From positions 1-17,992 of the forward strand of contig JANXXV010000986.1 of assembly GCA_025350445.1 (NCBI GenBank): a stretch of DNA of 17,992 nucleotides, written 5' to 3'. The position numbers and the translations under genes were made by a program. The stretch comes from Bryobacteraceae bacterium (GTDB lineage: Bacteria; Acidobacteriota; Terriglobia; Bryobacterales; Bryobacteraceae). Shown piece after piece: positions 1-7,212 of this stretch. The notes under the pieces were generated by a model. That model ran no database searches. It saw only the letters and a program-made list of their open reading frames with translations, and was not told where the DNA came from. Position 1 is the stretch's first letter, and every line of letters begins with the position of its first letter.

Positions 1-16
1 GCTAATTCCTTAGAAC

Positions 17-1117
17 ATGCTACTGGGCACAAGGTGGGGCAGACACCTTGTCTGCGCGCCACCCCTCGGTCGCTCTCTTGCTCCCGTCGTCAACTCTTAC
101 GGGGGACAGGATACTAGCATCGCCGGTAGATTCTCACGAACCGCACTGGCCGCACTACTATCGGTAGCCGTGATGTCAGCGGCGATTGACGGGACCGTCA
201 CCAACAAGACAACAGGCAAGGTGCAGCCGGGCGCCACTGTGACGCTGATTAAGCTAGGCGGCGGCATGGAGACCGTGGCATCCGCCAAGTCCGATGCACA
301 GGGCAAGTTCGCCATCGCGCAGGAATTGCAGGCCGGCACGCCGTATCTGGTGCAGACTCTCTATCAGGGCGTGACGTACAACAAAGCCATTCCTCCGGGC
401 ACTCCAGCCATTGGAATGGCCGTCGATGTTTACGATTCTTCCCCGAAGGGCGCCGATGCGAAAGTAGTCCAGCACATGGTGTTGTTTGAGCCAAGCGGCA
501 CCGACCTCAGCATCAACGAAACCATCATCTATAGCAACACCGGCAAGACCACGTTCGACGATCCGGCGAATGGCGCCTTCCGTTTCTACCTGCCTCCGGA
601 GACCAAGGGCATGGTAAAGGTGCAGGTGGCCGGGCCGCAAGGCATGCCGATTGCGCGCGATGCGGTGAAGACCAAAGAGCCGAATGTGTACACGGTGAAG
701 TATCCGGTGAAGCCGGGTGAGACGCGGTTCGATCTCGCTTACGGAATGCCGTCGGTCAGCCCGGGCGCCTTCGAGTTGAAGTTGATGCACGATGGCGACA
801 CAGTGCGCGTCGTTGCGCCGAAGGGCGTCACCTTGACCAGCGACAGTCTAAAGGACCTGGGTCCCGAACCGCGAACCCAAGCCACCATTTACCAAGTGGT
901 GGGGAAGGACGTGAAGTTTCAGTACACCGGAACCGGATCGCTCCGCGCCGCCGCGGAAACGGCGCAGCAATCGGAAGATACCGGGCCGCCGATAGAGGAC
1001 GCCAAGCCTCGCATCTACGGGCAACTGTATCCCATGGTGGGTCTGGCGGCGTTCATCCTGATACTCGGGTTGATCATGCTGTATCGCAGCGAACCGGACG
1101 CAAAGAAACAGGCATGA
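17..1117 (+). CDS. Carboxypeptidase-regulatory-like domain protein with C-terminal membrane anchor
   Basis: The longest frame codes for 366 residues. Residues about 41-57 form a signal-peptide-like segment (RTALAALLSVAVMSA). It is followed at about 57-130 by a beta-sandwich of the carboxypeptidase-regulatory/CNA-B type (IDGTVTNKTTG, then PGATVTL). A further beta-rich extracytoplasmic region follows, then one transmembrane helix at about 337-357 and a short charged tail. The ATG at 17 is doubtful because the first 34 codons cross a palindromic repeat and read unlike protein. A strong GGGGGACAGG at 101-110 sits 8 bases before an in-frame ATC at 119, which would place the signal peptide exactly at the N terminus. 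The next normal starts, GTG 170 and ATG 173, would cut into the signal. The gene overlaps the next one by 4 bases (ATGA), so the two probably work together in the envelope. Its function is not recognised beyond the domain type. Confidence 0.75.
   Translation: MLLGTRWGRHLVCAPPLGRSLAPVVNSYGGQDTSIAGRFSRTALAALLSVAVMSAAIDGTVTNKTTGKVQPGATVTLIKLGGGMETVASAKSDAQGKFAIAQELQAGTPYLVQTLYQGVTYNKAIPPGTPAIGMAVDVYDSSPKGADAKVVQHMVLFEPSGTDLSINETIIYSNTGKTTFDDPANGAFRFYLPPETKGMVKVQVAGPQGMPIARDAVKTKEPNVYTVKYPVKPGETRFDLAYGMPSVSPGAFELKLMHDGDTVRVVAPKGVTLTSDSLKDLGPEPRTQATIYQVVGKDVKFQYTGTGSLRAAAETAQQSEDTGPPIEDAKPRIYGQLYPMVGLAAFILILGLIMLYRSEPDAKKQA
33..63. repeat. GC-rich palindromic intergenic element (REP-like)
   Basis: A perfect 7-bp stem with a 3-base loop (GCAGACA, CCT, TGTCTGC) lies at 39-55. 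It is extended by an outer GGTGG/CCACC pairing at 33-37 and 59-63 across a small internal loop. Its compact hairpin style resembles the double hairpin at 7152-7196. It falls inside the longest reading frame of the first gene, which suggests that the real start of that gene lies downstream. It could be a terminator-like or attenuator structure, but no T-run follows, so a dispersed palindromic repeat is more likely. Confidence 0.5.
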
Positions 1118-1812
1118 GCGCCATCACCGTAGACGGAGTCTGGAAGTTCTACGGCGACTACCCGGCAATCCGCAATATCTCCTTCACGGTAGAGCCGGGC
1201 GCCTGCATGGCGCTGCTGGGCCGTAACGGCGCCGGGAAGACCACGCTTTTGCGCATATTGGCGGGGCTCTCGCTTGCGGCCAAAGGCACGGTATCCATCC
1301 TGGGGCACGAGGTTCGCCAGCAGCAGGCGCGGCGGAAGATTGGCGTGCTTGGTCATGGGATCGGGATTTACGACGAGCTTTCCGCCATCGAAAATCTGAA
1401 ACTGTTTGCCCGGATCTATGAAGTGCCGGATCCCCAAGGCACGGCCGAAATGTGGCTGGAGAAGACCGGCCTGGCGAACGTAGCCACCGGCATGGTGCGC
1501 GAGTTTTCCCGCGGCATGCGGCAACGGTTGGCCGTGGCCAGGGCCTTCCTTCACGATCCGGAAGTGCTGCTGCTGGACGAGCCGTTTACCGCACTCGACG
1601 ACCGCGCGATCGCGGTGCTGCAAACGCTCTTACGCGAGGCGTTGCAGAACGGGAAGACCGTAATGATGTCCACGCACCAACTGCGCGAGGCGTTGGAACT
1701 GGCAACGCACGTGGGTTTGGTGAACCGCGGAAAGCTGGCGTACACCGGTGAGCGGACGCAGGAAATGCTGAGTGATCCGGGCTGGTTGTACCGAAATTAC
1801 GGCGAGGCTTAG
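1114..1812 (+). CDS. ccmA: ABC transporter ATP-binding protein, CcmA-like (heme/cytochrome c biogenesis type)
   Basis: A 232-residue ABC ATPase, a normal length for a single nucleotide-binding domain. The Walker A motif GRNGAGKT is at 36-43, the signature FSRGMRQ at 131-137, Walker B LLLDEP at 152-157 and the H-loop His at 188. The usual Q-loop Gln is replaced by a LGHGIG...ELSAIENL stretch at about 79-95. This resembles the LGH...ELTALENL segment typical of CcmA, the ATPase of the CcmAB exporter used in c-type cytochrome maturation. It hydrolyses ATP on the cytoplasmic face and needs a membrane partner. The start overlaps the stop of the preceding gene by 4 bases. No CcmB-like permease follows: the next DNA is lower in GC and looks acquired. 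Another small ABC exporter ATPase is the alternative identity. Confidence 0.8.
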   Translation: MSAITVDGVWKFYGDYPAIRNISFTVEPGACMALLGRNGAGKTTLLRILAGLSLAAKGTVSILGHEVRQQQARRKIGVLGHGIGIYDELSAIENLKLFARIYEVPDPQGTAEMWLEKTGLANVATGMVREFSRGMRQRLAVARAFLHDPEVLLLDEPFTALDDRAIAVLQTLLREALQNGKTVMMSTHQLREALELATHVGLVNRGKLAYTGERTQEMLSDPGWLYRNYGEA

Positions 1813-2030
1813 ATTCGCCGCAGAGTGATTCCATCGAGAAGTCCCTACGGTGTCCAAACGCGTGATTTCCCAATTCTGAGGATCGACCTGTATGCGGATC
1901 TACTCCCTCAATGTGGGCCGTCCATGTATTCTGAGAGCCGTGTTCTAATAGTGTGATATCAAATGGCAAAGGCTTCCGACCGAACTTGGTTGGGTTCTCT
2001 TTCCCGCGATGTCAACGATTAATCTCTCCA
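1813..2030. other. Intergenic junction between the ABC ATPase and the accessory module
   Basis: About 218 bases without a convincing gene. Base composition changes from GC-rich to mixed here, which marks the left edge of the accessory block. A minus-strand frame stays open across 1813-1969, and a plus-strand frame is open to about 1950. Neither has a recognisable domain or ribosome binding site. A GTG at 1953 is in frame with the next gene and would add 26 residues that do not look like part of its fold. I see no tRNA, clear direct repeat or integrase site. Confidence 0.4.
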
Positions 2031-2432
2031 ATGCCGCTCATTCACGTGGGTTTTTCACAGCTAAAACGCTCTTTCAACCGATTGCGGGCGGAATCGCAAA
2101 AAGGCAATTTGCCCCACAATCATTTGCTTCTGTATTATGCGGCGGAATGCAGTCTGAAGGCTATCTTAGTCCGGAGCAACGGCGCAATGAGTACCGCTAG
2201 CTTAGCTGAGTTGACACATAGCTTCAGCACAATGCTACGGGATCTGAGAATTCCTCCGTCAGCAATTTCGCCACCACCCCGCTTTCGACTGCGAGGTGAC
2301 CCCTCCAAGAGCTTCGAGTCCACGGTGGCGCATCAGGCATGGCGGTATGGCGCTGACCTTGATAGCAGCGACGAGGCTGATCTCGTGAAATGGCTGAACG
2401 ATGTTTGCTCTTTTCTGGAGGCGCGCATTTGA
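2031..2432 (+). CDS. Small HEPN-like helical protein, first gene of a two-gene NTPase module
   Basis: From the ATG at 2031 it codes for 133 residues. The in-frame GTG at 1953 would give 159, but the extra segment has little helical character. The pattern LLLYYAAECSLKAILVR (33-48), followed by LTHSFSTMLRDLR (61-73) and a WRYG motif near 104-107, resembles HEPN-family four-helix proteins. In those, an AAE.(A/G)LKA helix is followed by a T/GHDL-type helix. The catalytic R-X4-6-H of ribonuclease HEPN domains is not evident, so it may be a structural or adaptor HEPN protein. The stop is fused to the next start (TTGA at 2429-2432), so the two products are made together and probably form a complex. 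No clear ribosome binding site is seen before 2031. The HEPN assignment is by pattern only and could be wrong. Confidence 0.65.
   Translation: MPLIHVGFSQLKRSFNRLRAESQKGNLPHNHLLLYYAAECSLKAILVRSNGAMSTASLAELTHSFSTMLRDLRIPPSAISPPPRFRLRGDPSKSFESTVAHQAWRYGADLDSSDEADLVKWLNDVCSFLEARI
2417..2421 (+). promoter_or_regulatory. Ribosome binding site deciding the TTG start at 2429
   Basis: GGAGG lies 7 bases before TTG 2429, inside the end of the preceding gene. TTG overlaps the stop TGA at 2430-2432. This favours TTG 2429 over the upstream ATG at 2390, which has no such site and would overlap the previous gene by 43 bases. Confidence 0.7.
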
Positions 2433-5062
2433 TACCGGCAGACATTCGACTATATACCTGGCTGGACGCTGAGGATGTGATCGCGCAAGCTGCTTCGGAA
2501 GAGAAATTGCCTCACTGGTTCATACGATCCCAGGCCTACTGGGAGGGTTTGACTCTGGAAGTTCGACGTGGCTTCCTCAAAGAAGCCGAAGCGTGGATCA
2601 AACAGCTACTTGAACCAAGAATCATAGAGGACGAAAATGGTCTCTCTCTCGTTCTTGAGGGCTTGCCGAATCTCCGAAGAATTCTGCCGGTTCGTATCGA
2701 CGAGGTCGAAGCCGAACCAGCGCGCTCACAAGTTGCACCACAATTTACGAGACCGACGTTCATAACTCAAAAGTTACCCAACACAGCTTTGAGTCGACAG
2801 GAGACGAATCCTCCGGTGTTGGCATTTCACAGTTTCAAGGGCGGTGTCGGCAGAACAACGCAGGCAATTGCAATGAGTTTGGCAACTGCCGAATCGCGCC
2901 GAGTGATGCTGATTGACGCCGACTTTGAAGCTCCGGGTATCAGTTGGCTTCTCAAAGAACGCCTTCCGGATCCGCCAATCTCGTTCGCGGATATTTTGGC
3001 GATAGTGCATGGGGACACGAGCGAAGGCTGCAAGAATACTCTAGATCTGGTCTCAGACAGGCTACAAGGTTCTTCCTTTGACAACTGCGTTTTCGTTCCT
3101 GCGTTCCGATCTACGAGAAGTCTGCAAACATTAGATATCCGGCCCGAGCACGTTTGCATCGGCAAGGAAGATCCGTTTTTCTTGACAACTTTTATCTGCA
3201 ATCTTGCTAAGCGTCTAGCTGTGGAACTCGTCGTTGTCGATTTGCGGGCAGGATTCTCTGAACTTGCAGCTGGTCTATTGCTTGATTCACGAGTGTATCG
3301 AGTGTTCGTGACGACTCTAGCAGGCCAATCTCTAGAAGGCACCCGGCTACTCATTGAGTATTTGGGAGAAAGGGCACCCTCAAGATCAGATTCCGATCCA
3401 TATCCTGCAATCGTCCTTACACAGGTACCCGAAGCGTTTGAAGGCAGTATTATTGGAGCGAGGGTAGAAATTCTTCTTAGAGCTTGGCAGAAGTTTTTGC
3501 CACCTGATCAGCTCGCTGACGCTGAGCCGGTAGTTATCAGGCTCGGCTTTGATAAGGCATTGCAAGCCCTGCCAGCAGAATGGGCAGCCCTATCGGAAGC
3601 AATTAGAAAGTCTGAAGCGTATAGTGAATCTGCTGCTCTGAAGGAATGGCTCCCTCTCAGAGATTCGTCTCCGCCGCCGCCGGTTTTTCCGAGCGATGTT
3701 GGCGCGCTCAGGAGAAAACTGGCCGAGGATGCCGGGCGAAGAGTTTTCGCCGAGAAAGGTGCCGAGAATGATTTCTTAGATACGCCGTCTTTGCGCGCTT
3801 TGGCCGACGATCATCTCAGGACTGTCCCTATTACAATTGTGGTTGGAGCGAAGGGTGCTGGCAAAACCTTAACGTTTCGAGAACTCGCGCTACTTGGCAG
3901 GTGGGAACGATTTACGGAGAAGGTTGTAAAAAACAAAGGCAACTCGCAGACGCTCATAATACCTGTACTGTTGCCGAGCGAGCTTGATGCGAGCCTGTCG
4001 AGTCAAATTCGTGCAGTCTCAAAAACGACTGCTTCTGAACTCGGCAATGAGTCGCCGTCCTTACAAAGTGATGTTCGCGACTACTTACGCAAGTGCCTCG
4101 CAACCCTTTCTGATGAAAGTGAATGGCGAGATGCGTGGCTCGATGTAATCGCATGGTCAGCCGGGTATGCGACAGGCAAATCCGGAATAGGCAAGGATTT
4201 CATAACGCACGCCACTTCAACTGGGAAGAGGCAAATCGCTATTTTCGATGGGCTTGAGGATCTCTTTCAGACTGTTGCTAACGACCCGAAGATGCAGCGG
4301 GCTCTACGGGCGCTGGTTCAAGAAGTTCCGCAGTGGCTATCGCAGATTCCTAATCGGACAGTCGGAGTTATTGTTTTCATTCGGCGTGATCTCGTCGAAT
4401 CGGCAGTACAGCAGAACAGTGCTCAGCTGTTAGACAGATATAAGCCTTACGCTTTGAATTGGAACCGTGCGGAAGCCCTGCGCCTGACGTACTGGCTTTT
4501 GTCAAGAGTGAAAGCTGTTCCGCCTGCTCCCCGGAACTTTACAAGACTTACAGAGGAAGAAATCGCCGAAATGCTGGTGCCGGTGTGGGGAAAGAAACTT
4601 GGACAGGACAATTCTCGAGAAGCTCGAACGGCCGTTTGGGTACTGGACGCGCTCTCCGATTTTAACGGTCAGATCCAAGCCCGAGATTTGGTGCGATTTG
4701 TCCATTTCGCAGCTGAACGATCTGAACAAGATACGAGGTGGCCGGATCGGATACTAACACCGACGGCTATTCGAGAATCCTTGCCCGCTTGCAGCCAGAA
4801 TAAGGTTGAGGAAATAAGTAAGGAGAATTCTGTTCTCCGCGAAGTTTTCTTAAAGATCAAAAAAATTCCAGCCGGCGAGCGGAAAGTGCCGTTTGAGCCT
4901 GGACTTGGCGGGATTACCTTTGACGATCTTGTGGCCTTGGAGCGCAATGGAGTCGTAATGCGACAGACCGATCTCTATTGGGTGGCCGAGATCTATCTAC
5001 ATGGATTGGGATTCAGCTATTCCAACCCAGGCCGACGTCGTGTGATGTCCTCCCGGCGCTAG
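2429..5062 (+). CDS. Tandem P-loop NTPase: MinD/ParA-like domain fused to AAA/STAND-like ATPase domain
   Basis: With the TTG start it codes for 877 residues. Residues 1-100 are a helical N-terminal region with Trp/Glu-rich helices and no recognised family. A linker leads to a MinD/ParA/SIMIBI-class domain. Its deviant Walker A FKGGVGRTT is at about 136-144, LIDADFEAPG at about 161-170 and a VVVDLRAG Walker B strand at 268-275. After a Pro-rich linker near 413-422 comes a second P-loop domain. Its Walker A GAKGAGKT is at 473-480, Walker B IAIFDGLEDL at 603-612, a sensor-like VIVFIRRDL at about 647-655, and a lid-like LNWNRAEALRL segment after that. The last 130 residues look like a winged-helix or helical tail. 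Fused KGGVGRT-type and AAA/STAND-type NTPases occur in bacterial conflict systems, where ATP-driven switching gates an effector. No nuclease or other effector domain is seen here, so the partner at 2031-2432 may supply it. GC content is lower than in the neighbours, suggesting transfer. The biological role is inferred. Confidence 0.88.
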   Translation: MIPADIRLYTWLDAEDVIAQAASEEKLPHWFIRSQAYWEGLTLEVRRGFLKEAEAWIKQLLEPRIIEDENGLSLVLEGLPNLRRILPVRIDEVEAEPARSQVAPQFTRPTFITQKLPNTALSRQETNPPVLAFHSFKGGVGRTTQAIAMSLATAESRRVMLIDADFEAPGISWLLKERLPDPPISFADILAIVHGDTSEGCKNTLDLVSDRLQGSSFDNCVFVPAFRSTRSLQTLDIRPEHVCIGKEDPFFLTTFICNLAKRLAVELVVVDLRAGFSELAAGLLLDSRVYRVFVTTLAGQSLEGTRLLIEYLGERAPSRSDSDPYPAIVLTQVPEAFEGSIIGARVEILLRAWQKFLPPDQLADAEPVVIRLGFDKALQALPAEWAALSEAIRKSEAYSESAALKEWLPLRDSSPPPPVFPSDVGALRRKLAEDAGRRVFAEKGAENDFLDTPSLRALADDHLRTVPITIVVGAKGAGKTLTFRELALLGRWERFTEKVVKNKGNSQTLIIPVLLPSELDASLSSQIRAVSKTTASELGNESPSLQSDVRDYLRKCLATLSDESEWRDAWLDVIAWSAGYATGKSGIGKDFITHATSTGKRQIAIFDGLEDLFQTVANDPKMQRALRALVQEVPQWLSQIPNRTVGVIVFIRRDLVESAVQQNSAQLLDRYKPYALNWNRAEALRLTYWLLSRVKAVPPAPRNFTRLTEEEIAEMLVPVWGKKLGQDNSREARTAVWVLDALSDFNGQIQARDLVRFVHFAAERSEQDTRWPDRILTPTAIRESLPACSQNKVEEISKENSVLREVFLKIKKIPAGERKVPFEPGLGGITFDDLVALERNGVVMRQTDLYWVAEIYLHGLGFSYSNPGRRRVMSSRR
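4614..4619. other. CTCGAG, predicted target site of the resident PaeR7I-type system
   Basis: The hexamer recognised by the PaeR7I/XhoI family lies inside the tandem-NTPase gene. If the methyltransferase at 13984-15699 has family specificity, the internal adenine should be methylated here. Confidence 0.6.
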
Positions 5063-5148
5063 AGGCGTTGCTTGCATAGCGCACGATTGATCAGCACAAG
5101 TCCGGTCGTTGCGCACGAGTCGAGGAATTCGGGCCACATTGACAGATC

Positions 5149-6114
5149 CTAGCCAATCAGCGGCTCCCCATCCCGATGCACCGGGCTGGTCGCGCTCGCT
5201 TCCTTCTTCTTGTACCACTCCACCTTCGAACCAATTTCACCCTTCTTCGTCCGCTCCAGCAGCGTGCTGATCTCCAGCTTCGACATCGGCTTGAACGTCT
5301 TGCAAGCCAGCACATTCTCTTCCAGTTGCTCCACGGTCTCCACGCCAGAGACAACCGTGTCTATATCCTGGCTCCAGGCAAACCGCAGGCACTCGGGGAT
5401 AGTTGCGATCCCCTTCTGGCGAATCGGTCCCATCGCGTTGGTCTTCATCGCCAGCAGTCCCAGGCCCTTCTTGCGAATATTCGGCAGCACCGAACCGATG
5501 AAGCTCAGGTAGTGCGGGTCAATCAGGTTCACCGGATGTTGCACCGTCTCCCATCCGTCGTAGCCGTCGAGTAAACGTTGATGCACACTCGGGTCGGCAT
5601 GTCCGCTGAAGCCGATGTGCCGCGCCTTGCCGTCTTTCTTCGCGTTCACAAACGCCTCCAGCGATCCGCCAGGCCCAAAAATCTTGTCCACCTCGGCATG
5701 GGTGGTCACTTCATGGCAAACCCACAGATCCAGATAATCCGTCTTCATCCGCGCGAGCGTTTCTTCCAGTTGCCCCATCGCGCCGTCGCGCGTGCGCAGG
5801 TGCGCCTTCGACATCAGCAGCACCTTCTGCCGCCGGCCGCCCTGCAGCGCGACGCCGTAAGTTTTGTCACTTTCGCCGTCGTGATATTTGTGCGCGCTGT
5901 CAAACATGGTGACGCCCAAGTCCATCGCGCGATGGATGATCTTGACGCCGCCCTCTTCGCCGCGGACGCGCATGTGATATCCGCCCAGGGTGAATCGGGA
6001 AACCGCAAGCCCGCTCTTGCCAAGCGTGGTCATCGGCATCGGCGCGTCAGCCAACGAAGTGAGAGTAGTGCTCATCGCCGCCGCGGATACTTGCAGAAAG
6101 GTTCGTCGTCTCAT
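5149..6114 (-). CDS. Tat-signal aldo/keto reductase
   Basis: 321 residues, the usual size for an AKR plus a leader. The N terminus MRRRTFLQVSAAAM is a twin-arginine-like signal ending near residue 24, so the enzyme is probably exported folded with its NAD(P)H. The (beta/alpha)8 fold shows the AKR tetrad: Asp72 (MFDSAH), Tyr77, Lys103 (LLMSKAH) and His134 (DLWVCHE). The late-barrel segment IDTVVSGVETVEQLEENV is typical of the cofactor-binding half. The expected reaction is NAD(P)H-dependent reduction or oxidation of a carbonyl compound, often a sugar; the substrate is unknown. The start overlaps the stop of the upstream TIM-barrel hydrolase gene by 4 bases, so they form an operon and may act on a related carbohydrate. 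The stop faces the end of the NTPase gene at 5062. The 86 bases between contain no clear terminator. Confidence 0.9.
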   Translation of the reverse strand: MRRRTFLQVSAAAMSTTLTSLADAPMPMTTLGKSGLAVSRFTLGGYHMRVRGEEGGVKIIHRAMDLGVTMFDSAHKYHDGESDKTYGVALQGGRRQKVLLMSKAHLRTRDGAMGQLEETLARMKTDYLDLWVCHEVTTHAEVDKIFGPGGSLEAFVNAKKDGKARHIGFSGHADPSVHQRLLDGYDGWETVQHPVNLIDPHYLSFIGSVLPNIRKKGLGLLAMKTNAMGPIRQKGIATIPECLRFAWSQDIDTVVSGVETVEQLEENVLACKTFKPMSKLEISTLLERTKKGEIGSKVEWYKKKEASATSPVHRDGEPLIG

Positions 6115-7142
6115 GTGGGAAGCGTCTCCGTGTTGTATTCGTAAATAGCTTGCCTCAATCTATCATCCCGGAATGGCTCGTTGCCAGGCCATTGCAGTGC
6201 GCCAAGGAAATCGAAGTGGGTCACGGTCCAGAATGACGAGGGGCGCGTGCCCGCAAGATTGGCGGGCCGGCGTAGAAATTCCAGAAAGCCGAGATAGTAT
6301 TGCTCCCGCGCGTCCATCGCCCCGAGCAAGGTTGCCGGATCGGAATGATACGGCCGCGAGACGTCCGCCGAGCCAAGTCCGAATTCGCCAATCGCGAATG
6401 CCGGACCAGCGGGCAGCTTCCCCGCCAGTTCTGACGCGCGCTTACGAAACTCTGACGCGAATTGAACCAGCCCAGGTCCGCGAACCGCAGGATAGAAACT
6501 GAAAGCCACGTAGTCAAGTTGCGCCAAGTACAGGCTCAGCGCGCGCACCATTGCCCGATACTCGCTGCGTCCGGCCGTTGGTAGTCCGCGGCGCAGTCGA
6601 ACGGCACTCAGCGCATCGCGCACCGGGCTGTTCGGCTCCAGCGAATCGTGGTTGATCTTGTGTCCCACGGCAACCGCGCCTTTGACGATCAGCTTCGCCC
6701 AATCGGCGGAGAACTCCACCAGCGACACGTCCAGTTCGGAACCCAGCGTGAATTCGAGAAGAGTGGCCGGCTTGGCAGCGGCACGCACCATCGCCAGCAG
6801 CGGCTGAACGATCTCATCGGCGTACTGCCCCACCGGCGAGAAGTACATCCGCCTGCGCCACTCATAAGGTCCGCCGGTCAGCGTTGTTTCAAAATCGAGA
6901 TGCGGCTCCATCCTGATATGGAAGCCCAACTCCGCCGCATAGTGCACAGCCTCGGCAAGCTGCGCGGGCGCCGGTCCCCGCGAGACATCAATGCGCATCG
7001 GATTTCGGTCATACACCAGGTAGGTCGGCGTGAAAGTAACCCAGCGAAAGCCGAGCGACTTCAAATCGTCCAGCCACGCCCGGTGATTGGCGTAACCTTC
7101 GGCATTCCAGGCGGGCAGCGAATACGATAAAGGCGGGTTCAT
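6111..7142 (-). CDS. Clan-A-like TIM-barrel glycoside hydrolase family protein
   Basis: 343 residues with no signal peptide at the chosen ATG. The N-terminal part WLDDLKSLGFRWVTFTPTY and the MEPHLDF strand (78-84) fit the early strands of a (beta/alpha)8 hydrolase of the GH113/GH53-like kind. Glu136 in LEFTLGSELD is the likely acid/base and Glu253 in AFAIGEFGLG the likely nucleophile. They lie 117 residues apart, as expected for strands 4 and 7 of a retaining clan-A enzyme. YVAFSFYP (211-218) fits strand 6. It would cleave beta-glycosidic bonds, but the substrate cannot be read from the sequence. It is followed by the aldo/keto reductase with a 4-base overlap. A double hairpin of 45 bases lies directly upstream and may separate its expression from hpnI. 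Confidence 0.75.
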   Translation of the reverse strand: MNPPLSYSLPAWNAEGYANHRAWLDDLKSLGFRWVTFTPTYLVYDRNPMRIDVSRGPAPAQLAEAVHYAAELGFHIRMEPHLDFETTLTGGPYEWRRRMYFSPVGQYADEIVQPLLAMVRAAAKPATLLEFTLGSELDVSLVEFSADWAKLIVKGAVAVGHKINHDSLEPNSPVRDALSAVRLRRGLPTAGRSEYRAMVRALSLYLAQLDYVAFSFYPAVRGPGLVQFASEFRKRASELAGKLPAGPAFAIGEFGLGSADVSRPYHSDPATLLGAMDAREQYYLGFLEFLRRPANLAGTRPSSFWTVTHFDFLGALQWPGNEPFRDDRLRQAIYEYNTETLPT

Positions 7143-7151
7143 TTAATTCCG

Positions 7152-7196
7152 GGAGGGCGGGCGCCCCGCCGGCGCGGAGGCCCCTGCCTCCGCTCC
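7152..7196. repeat. Double GC-rich hairpin element between hpnI and the hydrolase gene
   Basis: Two perfect hairpins stand side by side. GGCGGG/CCCGCC (7156-7161 with 7165-7170) has a CGC loop. GCGGAGGC/GCCTCCGC (7174-7181 with 7186-7193) has a 4-base loop. An outer GGAG/CTCC pairing encloses both. The element fills most of the 70-base gap after the hpnI stop on the minus strand. It may slow or end transcription of the hopanoid operon, but no T-run follows, so a dispersed palindromic repeat like that at 33-63 is the other reading. Confidence 0.6.
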
Positions 7197-7212
7197 TGAA
7201 AGCTGGACTGGG

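Noticed and set aside
2390..2428. ATG 2390 as start of the tandem-NTPase gene
   Set aside because: It has no ribosome binding site and overlaps the previous gene by 43 bases; TTG 2429 has GGAGG at 7 bases and a stop/start overlap.
7152..7196. Canonical intrinsic terminator after hpnI
   Set aside because: The hairpins are strong but no T-run follows on either strand, so it is reported as a palindromic element instead.
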